Translations under genes and position numbers: made by a program | Notes under the pieces: model-generated | The model's database searches: none | Told to the model about the DNA's origin: nothing | What the model saw: the letters and a program-made list of their open reading frames with translations, nothing else | Assembly: GCA_018398585.1 (NCBI GenBank) | Contig: JAGTTD010000001.1 | Location: forward strand, 22,681,438 to 22,745,437 | Length of the DNA: 64,000 bases | From: Simmondsia chinensis | Lineage: Eukaryota > Streptophyta > Magnoliopsida > Caryophyllales > Simmondsiaceae | Direction: 5' to 3' | Shown here: piece by piece, positions 1-10,993 of the stretch | Layout of the letters: every line of letters starts with the position of its first letter | Position numbering within the stretch: the stretch's first letter is position 1

Positions 1-985
1 ACTAAAGGTTCTTGGTCCAGACACTAGGAAAAGGAATGTCTTGGACCATGCCAAATAATCCAGGTTGTAAGACTCTACAATAGGTTTAGTCCTGTGGTAA
101 TAAGGAAAGTCTTGAGAGTGGATGTCAACGTCCAGACACTGGGAAAAGGAATGTCTTGGACCATGCCAAATAATCCAGGTTGTAAGACTCTACAATAGGT
201 TTAGTCTGATGGTAATAAGGAAAGTCTTGAGAGTGGATGTCAATAGAGACATCCTAGTCTCGGTTCATTTTTCTTAAAGGGGGCCAAGCTTTCTTGCCTT
301 CTTGCCTTAAAGGGAGTCCATTGAATTTTTAACCTAATACGAGGAGCCCGAAGCTGCTTGAGGCAGCGCTCCAGGGTCCATCATGGGGAAAGATGTACCT
401 CTTTTCGAGCATAATATGCTCCATAACAGCTGATTGGATTATCTGTGGGGATGAAGGGCCCTTTTGATAGAGGAAAGGGGAAAAGGCTTGAGCCCACAAT
501 TGGGTGAGCCAAAGGGGGCCTCCCATTAGGACATCGTAGTTTTTGTCTACGATGCCCCTAAGGAAACCTTATACTTAGGCTAAAAACAATGGTCTTAAGG
601 CCAAAGGACCATTAGTGAAAGCCAAGTTAACCGCCACCTTCCAATAGACTAAGAAAAGCGTTGGAAGAGTTGGCAAAGAAAAACTTGTTTAGCCAGAACA
701 AGTAGAATGTTACCTCTTTCGAATACAGTATAAAATCCGGAAGTTCCTTGAAGAAGAAATTCATGAAAGTTTTGTAGCTATTTGGCAAAGAGGAGATAGA
801 GAAAGAGGATGAAAAGGCTTTAGCCTCCTTTGAAACAAAGTTGTTTAAAGGAAGCTTGAAGCCTTATGGAGAAAGACCTATTAAGGTTGCCACATCCTCG
901 AGGGTAAACCTAAGAAAGCCTTCTGGCAAGACGAAAGCGTTATAATAGGTGTCCAACAACACGTGAGGGCAGTGACAACTGGGAA
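1..985 (-). pseudogene. Plant mobile domain (PMD) gene, downstream part, broken
   Basis: Read on the minus strand this resembles the plant mobile domain (PF10536, 'aminotransferase-like'), found in plant genes such as MAIN/MAIL1 and carried by some retroelements and Mutator-like elements. Recognisable blocks in order are YNAFVLPEGFLRFTLEDVA near 955-869, VTFYLFWLNKFFF near 717-654, and GGPLWLTQLWAQAF near 526-470. The aromatic-rich W/L pattern and 'GPLW..QLW' are typical of the domain. Several frame changes and stops separate the blocks, for example before the 540-530 segment, so it is not a working gene. The next upstream piece lies at 4611-4445 beyond element A. The gene appears to run off the left edge. 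Family assignment is from remembered motif shape and is not confirmed by a search. Confidence 0.55.
15..244. repeat. 115-bp tandem duplication, two copies
   Basis: Positions 15-129 and 130-244 are near-identical direct repeats. Both start 'gtccagacact' and end in 'gagtggatgtcaa', with only a few substitutions between them. The repeat lies in the downstream part of the decayed PMD gene read on the minus strand. The extra copy therefore adds sequence to that gene's tail, which 115 bp (not a multiple of three) would throw out of frame. No element ends flank it, so a replication-slippage or unequal-crossover duplication is the simplest reading. Confidence 0.9.
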
Positions 986-990
986 GTCAT

Positions 991-1661
991 TGTCACGACC
1001 CTAGAACCGTGACCTTGTCATGACATCTAGAAGCCTATTAGTATTTATTTATATTTAAGAAATATATCTAAGATGTTTTGTTAAAAGGGCTTTTGGGCTT
1101 GTCTTGGGCTTGCCGTGGCCTTGTCTGCCTTTGTCTCAAGCCCGGCCCAACGCATGTCACAATCTAAGTTGTGGGCCTTGCCTTTGGGCCGAGCCTCCTC
1201 TTCTCGGGCTGTCACTTGGGGGACTGGTTGGGTCATCCCACCACTTAGATATTTTTAATTATATTAAGTAAGATAATATTAGGATAATTCCCAAGATAAT
1301 TAATGAGGTGAAGCATTGGGAGTGTGTGTGTCGGTTAGGAACTGGTGTGAGCCTTTAGAGCCGGGTGGCTCTTCGTGTTCCCTCCCCCCCCCCCCCCCCC
1401 CCCCCCCCTCCTTTTTTTTGCTATTTAAGTTGATGTAATTGTACTTTGGAAGGATATGAATATCAATGAAAAATCTTATGAGTTCTTTTGATCTCTAACC
1501 TCTCTCTCTCTCATCTTAATCTCTCTCTCTCTTATCTAAAAACTTCTAAATCACTTCCTCATCTAAAACTCTAACTCAAATTCTCTCGTCTCAACCTCTG
1601 ATCTCTTCATCACGTACTTAGGTTTGTGATTATCCCGTCACCAACCATTGGGTTTGTGACA
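991..1661 (+). repeat. Element A 5' LTR
   Basis: 671-bp LTR, TGTCACGACC at the start and TTTGTGACA at the end, matching 3787-4439. It has a TATA-like 'gctatttaag' near 1420 and carries CT-rich microsatellite-like sequence downstream. An uninterrupted run of 25 C at 1384-1408 is matched in the 3' LTR by only about five C, so the run expanded after insertion or is an assembly artefact. Confidence 0.92.
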
Positions 1662-1664
1662 AAG

Positions 1665-1676
1665 TGGTATCAGAGC
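1665..1676 (+). promoter_or_regulatory. Element A primer-binding site (tRNA-iMet type)
   Basis: TGGTATCAGAGC three bases after the 5' LTR end. It is complementary to the 3' end of initiator methionine tRNA, the usual primer of plant LTR elements, and it fixes the element's plus orientation. Confidence 0.95.
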
Positions 1677-1794
1677 TATCTTTCGATCGGAGGATAGTTC
1701 ACCCATACCGTATCAAAAAAAAAAAAAAAAAAAATTCCGCTGCCTTGAATCGTTGAAGCTGGCCAAAACAAGAAGCTACCGAGCTGCCGTGACA

Positions 1795-3757
1795 ATGTCA
1801 TCATTCGAAGAAACAACGAGTGCGCAAGAGAGGATTGAGGCCATTGAAAGGCACCTCGATGCTATGCAGCAAGACCGAGCCAGGGACAAGGAAGAACAAC
1901 ACTGAATCAATGGGGAGCTTAGGTCCTCTTACCAAAGGCTGGAATTGGGCGTGACTGATGTTAGGACCGAAGTGACTGAGGTCAAGACCGAAGTGACTGA
2001 AGTCAAGACTCAGATGAGTGCCATGGCCGAAGCAATTAAGGAGATACGACTATCTCTACGTAGGATAGAAAAACGGCTTGGAGTGGGACCCGAGACCGTA
2101 CCAGTGGCAGCACCGCACCAAGAGGTTGGAGGATTCGGGAATTATATTAGGCTTGGGGGCCAAGGGTTAATGACACCCCCACCGCGCGAGCCACAAGAAA
2201 TCCGAAGCCGGAACCACGTTCATGAAGAAAGGGAGGACAGCCGCAATGGGGGCACCCGTTCATGGACAAGCCGCCATAACCCAAGGATGGAGCTACCGAG
2301 ATTCGAAGGGACCAATCCTAGAGTTTGGATCCGAAAATGTCAAATATTTTCGGTGGTACCAAGTTCCAACCGAGGAGTGGGTGGAGTATGCCTCAAGCCA
2401 TCTTCATGACTATGGGGACATTTGGTTCCAAGCCTTAGAGCAAGGCACCCACACATGTCTTGGCAATTCTTTTTGGACGATTTTTGCAAAAGTTTCGGAG
2501 ACCGCTCTCTTCACGATGTGGTGGAAGAATTTAGCAAGATGACACAAGAAGGAATGGTTGAACACTATGTCATCCGCTTTGCAGAACTAAGGAGTTGGAT
2601 GATGATGTATCACCTAACATTAAGCGAGGCCTACCTCGTCTCGAGCTTCATTAGCGGGCTTAAACCGGCCCTAAGAGCTACGGTTAAGGCTGGGAAACCA
2701 CCAGACTTAAGCACAGCCCTTGAGCAAGCCAAGCTACAAGAAATTGCGGTGGAGGAGCTGAGGGGCACCGTGCAGCCCGCACCGAGAACCGCCCAGAACC
2801 GCAGGGACGAAACCCTGACCAGGTCAGGCACACCGAGCCAGACGCAGCAGCCGCAGTCCTTGTCCAGCTCCGTTGTCAAGCCAACCGTGTTCAAAGGCGG
2901 GCCAATCGTGTCATTAGGTTCTTCGCAGCCCACGCGCGACTACGGCAAGTGCTACCGGTGTCGAGAGAAGTATTTTCCTGGACATGTGTGCAAGGTCAGA
3001 CAACTAAACAGCATGAGAGGGGTTGAGGAAGAATCGGGCCAAGAGGAAGAAGCAGATAAAGCAGAAGAAGAGATGGAAGTCTCGTTGTGTGCCTTGGAAG
3101 GTAAGGTCACGCACAACACTTACAGCGTTAAGGGGAGCATCAAAAGAAGGCCCGTAATGATCCTAGTGGACAGCGGAAGCATTCATAGCTTCATTGACGA
3201 ACACTTGATTAAGGAACTCAAGCTACCAACTCTCCCTACTGCAGCTATGACTGTAACCGTGAACAATGGGGGAAACCTTAGTGAGTTACTTACTTTGCCC
3301 TAAGGTTGAGTGGAAGGCACAAGGAGAAACGTTCATAGACAACCTTCGGGTGCTAAACTTAAAGGGCCATGACATAGTGCTAGGGGTGGAATGGCTTCAA
3401 AAGTATGGGCCGATCACCTTTGACTTTGCCGCTCTTAAACTCACCTGTCATAAGGAAGGCGGAGAAGTCACGCTTCAAGGACAGAAAGGGAAGGCTGCCT
3501 TACACTCGTTGTCTCACAAGGGGGTGGTCCGAGCTGTCAAGAAGAAGGTCGGGCAAATGATGAAGCAACTTAAGAAGACCAAGGCCAAAGAGATCGCTAC
3601 CTTCAAACCCGCAAGAGTCTTAGAATGACGTTGGGACAAGCGTGGAGGTAGGAGAGTGCGTAAGATCCGGGTACAATGGACCAATGGCACAGAAGAGAAG
3701 GAAACATGGGAGGACTTGTCCTTCATTCGGGGGCAATTTCCAAGCTTTGATCCTTGA
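1795..3757 (+). pseudogene. Element A gag-protease joined to chromodomain tail
   Basis: The likely start is ATG at 1795. An in-frame TGA follows at 1903, then the frame continues through an N-terminal heptad-like stretch (TEVTEVKTEVTEVKT) to about 2340. Frame changes near 2340, 2450 and 3280 are needed to follow the gag core (FLDDFCKSFGDRSLHDVVEE, then ISGLKP), the knuckle CYRCREKYFPGHVC near 2953, and the protease motif LVDSGSIHSFID near 3163-3200 followed by VLGVEWLQKYGPITFDF. After TFKPARVLE comes a TGA at 3626 and then RWDKRGG...VQWTNGTEEKETWEDL and FIRGQFPSFDP, ending at the stop at 3755. That last part is the C-terminal chromodomain-like segment normally found after integrase. RT, RNase H and integrase are absent with no trace between. 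Confidence 0.85.
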
Positions 3758-3786
3758 GGATAAGGATCGCTTCGAGAGGACGGCAT

Positions 3787-4439
3787 TGTCATGACCCTAG
3801 AACCGTGACCTTGTCATGACATCTAGAAGCCTATTAGTATTTATTTATATTTAAGAAATATATTTAAGATGTTTTGTTAAAAGGGCTTTTGGCTTGTCTT
3901 GGGCTTGCCGTGGCCTTGTCTTGCCTTTGTCTGAAGCCCGACCCAACGCATGTATCAATCCAAGTTGTGGGCCTTGCCTTTGGGCCGAGCCTTCTCTTCT
4001 TGGGCAGTCACTTGGGGGATTAGTTGGGTCATCCCACCACTTAGATATTTTTAATTATATTAAGTAAGATAATATTAGGATAATTCCCAAGATAATTAAT
4101 GAGGCGAAGCATTGGGAGTGTGGGTGTCGGTTGGGAATCGGTGTGAGCCTTGAGAGCCGGGTGGCTCTTCGTGTTCCCTTCCCCCTTTTCTTTTTGCTAT
4201 TTAAGTTGATATAATTGTACTTTGGAAGGTTATGTATATCAATGAAAAATCTTATGAGTTCTTATGATCTCTAACCTCTCTGTCTGTCGTCTTAATCTCT
4301 CTTTCTCTTGTCTAAAAACTTCTAAATCTCTTCCTCATCTAAAAATCTAACTCAAATTCTCTCTCGTCTCAACCTCTAATCTCTCCATCACGTACTTAGG
4401 TTCGTGGTTACCTCGTCACCAACCGTTGGGTTTGTGACA
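3787..4439 (+). repeat. Element A 3' LTR
   Basis: 653-bp partner of 991-1661, TGTCATGACC...TTTGTGACA. It is highly similar apart from the shorter C run and scattered substitutions. It is followed directly by the second GTCAT target duplicate. Confidence 0.92.
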
Positions 4440-4444
4440 GTCAT

Positions 4445-4611
4445 ACCCAAGATAGATTTTTTTGAGAGCTTGATGGCCTCAAAGATAGGGAGTTCCTTCC
4501 ACTTCTTCTCGAGATGGGGGATAAACTGGTCAACCTAGTCGTATACTGTTTAATTAAAAAGGCCCAGCCCTTGAAGGGAGCTGATTCTTTTATATACACA
4601 GCTTCCTCCCC
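4445..4611 (-). pseudogene. PMD gene, middle fragment
   Basis: About 170 bp of the minus-strand PMD gene stranded between elements A and B. It contains LPIFEAIKLSKKSIL (about 4497-4447), a hydrophobic helix block like the start of the PMD core. Its downstream end joins the 985-1 segment once element A and one GTCAT copy are removed. Its upstream end joins 14412 once element B is removed. A stop lies in the upstream half. Confidence 0.5.
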
Positions 4612-4616
4612 AACTT

Positions 4617-4999
4617 TGTTAGGAATTTTGACAACAACTAATACCTTCTTTGATATCAGTTGTTAGGACTGCCCAGAATCACCGAACCATAAACAGAAAT
4701 AGCAATGTGGAATAAAGGGAATGGGGAAAATATTGAGACACCGGAATTTATGTGGTTTAGCCGAAGCCTACATCCACGGAGGGGGAGCAACATAATTTCG
4801 CTATTATGACCGAGGTATTACAACAGAGTATTTCACTCACACTCTACCTCCCACTGCTTGCTCTACATTTACAGAAATAGAAATGCGGAATAAAGGGAAT
4901 GGGGAAAACATTTAGACACCGGAATTTATGTGGTTCAGCCGAAGCCTACATCCATGGAAGGGAAGCAACATAATTTCACTATCATAACCGAGGTAATAC
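4617..4999 (-). repeat. Element B 3' LTR, left piece, with internal duplication
   Basis: Matches the left part of 13988-14406. It carries a 178-bp tandem duplication: 4693-4870 is repeated from 4871 onward, both copies starting 'acagaaatag' and running to 'gctctacattt'. The second copy is cut by element C and finishes after 12430. The duplication is missing from B's other LTR, so it arose after insertion but before C arrived. Confidence 0.85.
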
Positions 5000-6311
5000 T
5001 GTAAGGAATTGAAAAAAAATAAAAATAAAAAAATCTCTCCTATTAGTCTAACCTTTGGTATTTAGCAAACTCAATTTGACCTCTAATTATATATATCATA
5101 ATATGCCTACATGTATTTAAGTATGTGTGTGTGTATATGTTTATGTGTATGTATATATGTATTCGAGTGGGAACAAGGGACAAGAAAAAAAAAAGATCAA
5201 AGGAGTGGGGAGCAAGCATGAGCTTGGAGAGGGGAGCAAGCTTGAGCTTGGAGTAGAGAGCAAGTAGGGATCAAGTAGTGGAAGCAACCCCTCCTATAAA
5301 TAGCACATTTACCCAACCCCAAACCATCCAACTCAACATTTTCTCCACCTAAAGTAATTAAGTACTAAGAATTGAAGGCCAAGGAGAATAAACTTATAAT
5401 TTAGAATGCCCTATTGCTACAATTAACTAATTCGTTAACTCTTCCGCTCTTTTGTTAAAATATTTTGATATGTTAATAGCTTCTTAAATTCTCAAAATAC
5501 TTGTTTTGTGCAACACATGTTTACTTTCTATGTGTTTGAAATTAAAGTGGGATCAAACATATTTGACTAAGTTTGTAAAATAGGGAATTTGACTAAGTTT
5601 GTGAAATATGGAATTTGATTAAGCTGTGAAATATGGAATTTTGACTAAGTCTGTAAAATATGGAATTTAGCTATGTGATAATGCTTTGATTTATAGAATT
5701 TTGGAAATATGATTTGAATCACGTTCTATGATGCGCAAGTACAAAATATATTTCTTATACTTAGTTTTGTGGGTTGTGCCCTACAATGATAGGGAAAGAC
5801 ATCTCTGAGCCCTCGATTGGGGATTATACCATCTCTGTTATTAGTGCACTATTTGGAACGTTCCTCAGAACCCGTAGTTGGCCGGGGACCCATTTATGAA
5901 GCCAATTCTGAGCCCAGTTGCAGGGATTATATGCAGCCACAACCAGAAAGAAGGCTTAAGGCCTAAAAGTTCAATTGATATGTTCTCACGATTTCTGGAT
6001 GAATTTTAGTAAGCAACTATGGTTATGCTTTTAAAATATGTTCCATGTCTTTAAAATAATGCTTGATCCTTGTTTTGTTGACGGATTCGTTACTTGCTGA
6101 GCTTTATGGTCACCCTGTTGTTCAACAATTTCAGATAAGGCATAGTAAGCTGGATTAGGAAGTTCAAGAAACTTACTTTCTACATGGTTGAAGTGGTTAT
6201 CCGTTGTAATATTAAACATATTTAGAATAAAGTTTCTTGGTATTTCACCTACATTCCCTGGTTAGCTTATAAGTCATTGGCCCTTGGTTTGCTATGTTTG
6301 GGGTCGTGACA
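5000..6311 (+). repeat. Element C 5' LTR
   Basis: 1312 bp, TGTAAGGAATTG to TCGTGACA. Compared with the 3' LTR it lacks a segment of roughly 120 bp near 6190 (present around 12193-12318), and shows only scattered substitutions elsewhere. It includes short direct repeats of the form 'gaaatatggaatttgactaag' near 5560-5670. Confidence 0.93.
5295..5302 (+). promoter_or_regulatory. Element C TATA box
   Basis: TATAAATA inside 'cctcctataaatagcac' in the 5' LTR, with the same motif at 11284 in the 3' LTR. This is the expected core promoter for the element's transcript. Confidence 0.7.
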
Positions 6312-6314
6312 AGA

Positions 6315-6326
6315 TGGTATCAGAGC
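6315..6326 (+). promoter_or_regulatory. Element C primer-binding site
   Basis: TGGTATCAGAGC, three bases after the 5' LTR end; complementary to initiator methionine tRNA. Confidence 0.95.
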
Positions 6327-6462
6327 AAGTTTCTAGCCTAGTGGGTTTTGGGAACCTTATTTAGTTTGCATCCCCATTAGAGTTTACGTCAAAACATCTT
6401 TGGATATCTATATATCCTCTTCCAATACTAAAGCTTGGTCTGTCAGGTTTGTATAAGATAAG

Positions 6463-7584
6463 ATGTCGAAGCATCCATCAAACCTTTTAGATGATAATGA
6501 GGATGTACCCATCCTTCAATATGCCCGGAGAAAATGGCCTAACCAAGTTGGGGCAAATAGTAGTGGGAACTTTGATGCTTCCTTACCCGAAAATTTGGCA
6601 CAAAATTTTATTCAGCAATTAGCTAAGCAAATTGGCATGCATGTCAACGGTGAGACCTCTAAAGATGTGATGCACGATGAAGGCGCTTCGGAAGCTCGTA
6701 AAGCTATTCAGAGGTTCAAAAGCATGAATCCGCCATCTTTTGCTGGTGATGGAGATCCTCAACAAGCCCTTGATTGGCTGAATGCAATAGAGGAGTACTT
6801 TGAAGTATTAGAGTGTACTGAATTGCAAAAGGTTAAATATAGTGCCTTTATGCTGCGAGATCGGGCAAAAGATTGGTGGAAATTAACCAAATCACAACTT
6901 CCTGAAACAGAGACATGGGAGAATTTCAAGTAACTCTACAATGCTGAATTTTTCCCAGGAGTGTTAAGAGAGCAAAAGGCGGCTGAATTCATAGATCTAA
7001 AGCAAGGTGACAACATATCTTTAAATGATTATCTGAAGCGCTTCACCGAACCATCTCCTTTTGCCTCCCATGTGATCCCCGAATGACTACACTAGAGCCA
7101 GAAAGTTCGAAAGAGGACTAAGGCCGGATATTAAGCTTCGTGTAGTACCTCTTCGACACAAGACCTACCGAGACGTGGTCGATACTGCTTCTGTGGTCGA
7201 GAGGGAACTCAAAGAAAACCAACAAGCCAGAGACTTAAAAAGGAAGGATCGAGTCAACACAACATCGCAAGGAGACACGAACTCCAGGAAAAAGCAAAAT
7301 GTTCCGGCTTCCAACAACAAGAACTCTTCCGAGAACCATAAATGCTATGTATGCGGTAGGTTTCATTCTGAAAATGAGTGCTATAGAAAGACATGAGCTT
7401 GCTTTAGGTGTGGTAGCATGGAACACCGGATTGCAAATTGCCCAGATATGACAAATGGCACTAAAAGCAACCACAACAAGCAAAGCATGCAAAAATCTGA
7501 AACAAAGAAGCCTCAGGCTCAAGGTAGAGTCTTTGCTCTGAGTGAACAAGATGTGCAAGGCTCTAACTCTGTGGTGACAGGTAC
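6463..7584 (+). pseudogene. Element C gag
   Basis: ATG at 6463 opens a capsid-type reading frame. It includes the retrotransposon gag core (FAGDGDPQQALDWLNAIEEYF, near 6740-6800, then RDRAKDWWKL). A stop follows WENFK near 6931, and the frame can be followed again through FFPGVLREQKAAEF and ARKFERGLRPDIKL. Two zinc knuckles occur: CYVCGRFHSENEC near 7343 (CX2CX3HX4C, one residue short) and CFRCGSMEHRIANC near 7400. A TGA at 7394 separates them. It would have built the virus-like particle; the stops make it non-functional. Confidence 0.85.
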
Positions 7585-10500
7585 CTTTATGCTCATGCAC
7601 TATTTGATTCTGGATCAACACATTCCTTTTTGTCTCCTTCACTAGCCCAAAAACTTGGCATAAATCCCGTGCACTTAGATACCGAAATATGAGTGGAAAC
7701 GCCAACGGGAGACTCTATGATCGCTAGACATGTATGTAGGGAGTGTAAAATTCGAATTGAAGATAGGATTCTACCAGCCTATCTAATCGTCCCAGATTTT
7801 CATGATTTTGACATTATTCTCGGCATGGATTGGCTTGCGACATATCATGCGACTGTTGACTGTTTCACAAAGAAGGTGACATTTGTGTTCCGGGCTAAAC
7901 TGAGTTTGCATTCCAAGGTAGTAGCCGCCAAAGTCCTCCACCCACAATATCCGCTTTACAAGCTCGTAGACTTATGAAGAAAGGATGCAAAGGATATACG
8001 TGTTCTGTTAGAGAGGTCGCCAAAGAGAGTCCTAAGTTAGAGGATATCACTGTTGTTGAAGACTTCCCAGACGTATTTCCGATAGACATTCCTCGCTTGC
8101 CTCCAGATAGAGAGATAGACTTCTCTATTGACCTTATGCCAGGGACTGCACCTATTTCTAAGACTCCATATCGGATGGCCCCTGCTGAATTAAAGGAATT
8201 AAAGATACAGATACAAGAACTGTTGGACAAAGGATTCATTCGTCCAAGTGTATCTCCATGGGGTGCACCTGTTCTGTTTATGAAAAAGAAAGATGGCAGT
8301 ATGAGGCTCTGTATAGATTCCCGAGAGTTAAACAAAGTGACGGTAAAGAATAAGTACCCCCTCCCATGGATTGATGATTTATTTGACCAGTTGTAAGGTT
8401 CTAAGGTCTTTTCCAAAGTTGATCTTCGATCAAGATATCACCAGCTCAAAATCAAGGAAGAGGACTTATCTAAAACAACATTTAGGACACGATATGGGCA
8501 CTATGAGTTTTTAGTGTTATCGTTTGGATTGACTAATGCACATGCTGTTTTTAGGGACTTGATGAACATGGTTTTCAAGCAATATTTAGATCAGTTTGTG
8601 GTAGTATTCATTGATGTCATTCTGGTATACTTGAAAAATCAGGAAGAGCATGAGAAGCACTCAAAGATTGTCCTTGAAACTCTTCGAGAAAACCAACTCT
8701 ATGCCAAGTTCAAAAAGTGTGAGTTTTGGCTAGAGAAGGTAGTGTTTTTAGGTCATGTGATATCAAGCGATGGACTTTTAGTAGATCCACAAAAAATTGA
8801 GGCCGTCATTAACTGGGCCAGACCTACTAATGTGACTGAGGTTCGTAGCTTCCTTGGTTTGGCTGGATACTACCGTAAATTCGTGGAAGGATTTTCTAGG
8901 ATTGCATCTCCCCTGACTCAATTGATGTGAAAGAATGCCAAAAACGAATGGAATGAAGAGTGCGAAAAGAGCTTCCTACAACTCAAGCAACGCCTCATTT
9001 CTGCTCCTATCTTAATGATTCCTTCTGACAGTGAGGGATTTGCGATATACTGCGATGCTTCGAGAAGAGGACTCGGATGTGTCTTGATGCAACACGACAA
9101 AGTTATTGCATACGCCTCCCGTCAACCGAAGTCCTATAAGCGGAACTACCCAACTCATGACTTAGAACTTGCTGCTGTAATTTTCGCGCTCAAAATTTGG
9201 AGACATTACTTGTATGAGATTTCATGTAATGTTTTTACCAATCAAAAAAGTCTTAAGTACATTTTCTGCCAAAGGGAATTTAATCTAAGGCAACGTCGGT
9301 GGCTAGAACTGCTAAAGGATGATGACCTTACCATTCATTATCACCCAGGAAAAGCAAATGTAGTCGCTGATGCCCTGAGTAGGAAAAATGTGGAAAATAT
9401 GGCATGTCTATTGACAAAGCAAAAGTGCATCCTTGAAGACCTGCAAAGGCTGGATATTCAAGTCAAAGTGCGGAACAACTCAAGCTCTCTTGCTCAGCTA
9501 AAAGTTCAGCCAACCCTAATAGAATGGATCAAAGATGCCCAAAAGGTTGATGCTCAATTGTGTAAAATCCGCAATAATGTGGATAGCGGTTAAGAAACCA
9601 AATTCAGGATTCATGAAGACGGTTCCTTGAGATTTGGGGAACGAAGACTATGTATTCCTAATGATCCTCAGTTGAAGAAGGAATTACTAGAAGAGGCTCA
9701 CAGCTCGAGTTATTCCGTGCATCCTGGCGGAACGAAAATGTATCGTGACATTCGTGAAAGATACTGGTGGAAAAATATGAAGCGTGACATTGCTCAATTT
9801 GTGGCTCAATGCTTGACATGTCAGCAAATCAAGACGGAACATCAAAAGCCAGCTGGTGAGCTTCAACCATTGCTTATACTAGAATGGAAATGGGAAAATA
9901 TTGCAATGGATTTCATAGTCGGGCTTCCAAGAACAGCAAGGGGGCATAATGTAGTTTGGGTAATCGTAGATCGTTTGACTAAATCATCCCACTTTTTACC
10001 CATAAGGATCACCTACAACCTGGACAAACTTGCCAGGTTATACCTGCATGAGAGTGTCCGATTGCATGGTGTTTCAGTATCTATCATTTCTGATCGTGAC
10101 CCTCGTTTCCTCTCGCAATTTTGGCAAAGTCTACAGCGGGCATTAGGTACCAAACTTGCATTCAGTACAGCCTTCCACCCTCAAACAGATGGGATATCTG
10201 AAAGGACAATTCAAGTGTTGGAGGATATGCTTAGAGCATGTGTTTTGGATTTAGCAGGAAGCTGGGATGATCATTTGCCACTAACTGAGTTCTCTTACAA
10301 CAATAGCTACCACTCGAGCATTGAAATGGCTCCTTATGAAGCATTATATGGAAGGAAGTGCAGATCACCTGTGTATTGGGACGACATAGGTGATAGGAAA
10401 CTTTTGGGTCCTGAGATCCTACAAATTACAGTAGAGAAGATTCAGTTAATCACAAAAAGACTTCGAATGGCTCAAAGTTGTCAGAAAGGTTACACAGATG

Positions 10501-10957
10501 TTCGAAGAAGACCATTGAATTTTGAAGTAGGGGACCATATCTTCTTGAAAGTGTTCCAACTAAAGGTGTAATGAGATTTGGCAAAAAAGGAAAGTCAAGC
10601 CCAAGGTACATTGGTCCGTCTGAAATCCTTGAGAAAGTGGGTGAAGTAGCTTATAGAATAGCACTATCACCATCTTTATCCGGCGTACATAACGTGTTCC
10701 ACTTATCCATGTTACGGAAGTATGTGCCCGATTCAAATCATGTATTGCAACATGAACCTTTGCAACTAAGAGGAGATTTCTCCTATGAAGAGCATCCTAT
10801 GAAAATCATCGAACAAAAGGAGCAAGTACTAAGGTCTCGAACCTTGAGATTAGTAAAGGTTCTTTGGAGTAATCACAGTGAAGCAGAAGCAACTTGGGAA
10901 CATGAAGATGAAATGCGCACCAAATATCCTTCTCTGTTTGGTGATATAGGTACATAA
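7585..10957 (+). pseudogene. Element C pol (protease, RT, RNase H, integrase, chromodomain-like tail)
   Basis: Protease LFDSGSTHSF lies near 7600, readable only after a frame change, followed by IILGMDWLATYHA. RT starts near 8100 ([24 protein letters not shown]). It is cut by TAA at 8394. In the catalytic box the second Asp is replaced: FIDV at 8607-8618 instead of FIDD. RNase H ([22 protein letters not shown], then TNQKSLKY where family members have TDHKS) has lost its third Asp. Integrase from about 9680 has the H-H-C-C finger (HPGGTKMYRD...CLTCQQIK), then MDFIVGLP, ISDRDPRF and HPQTDG. A stop at 10571 precedes the GPY/F-like region (PRYIGPSEILEKVGEVAYRI) and the chromodomain-like end at 10957. 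Confidence 0.9.
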
Positions 10958-10979
10958 GTTTCGAGGATGAAACTTCTTT

Positions 10980-10993
10980 TATGGGGAGAAGAA
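10980..10993 (+). promoter_or_regulatory. Element C polypurine tract
   Basis: 'tatggggagaagaa' directly upstream of the 3' LTR at 10994; primer site for second-strand synthesis. Confidence 0.85.

Larger units (their letters stand above)
991..4439 (+). mobile_element. Element A: Ty3/gypsy chromovirus, internally deleted
   Basis: A structurally neat LTR retrotransposon of 3449 bp flanked by a perfect 5-bp TSD, GTCAT at 986-990 and 4440-4444. LTRs start TGTCA and end TGTGACA. The PBS follows the 5' LTR. The body encodes gag, zinc knuckle and aspartic protease. It then jumps, without RT, RNase H or integrase, to a chromodomain-like tail ending just before the 3' LTR. The gag/protease style (CX2CX7HXC knuckle, 'VDSGSIHSFID') matches elements D and E, which belong to a chromodomain-bearing lineage (Reina-like, by inference). 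It is inserted in the PMD gene on the opposite strand. Confidence 0.9.

Noticed and set aside
7235..7705. 156-codon minus-strand ORF over C gag
   Set aside because: Antisense to gag zinc knuckles; no independent motif.
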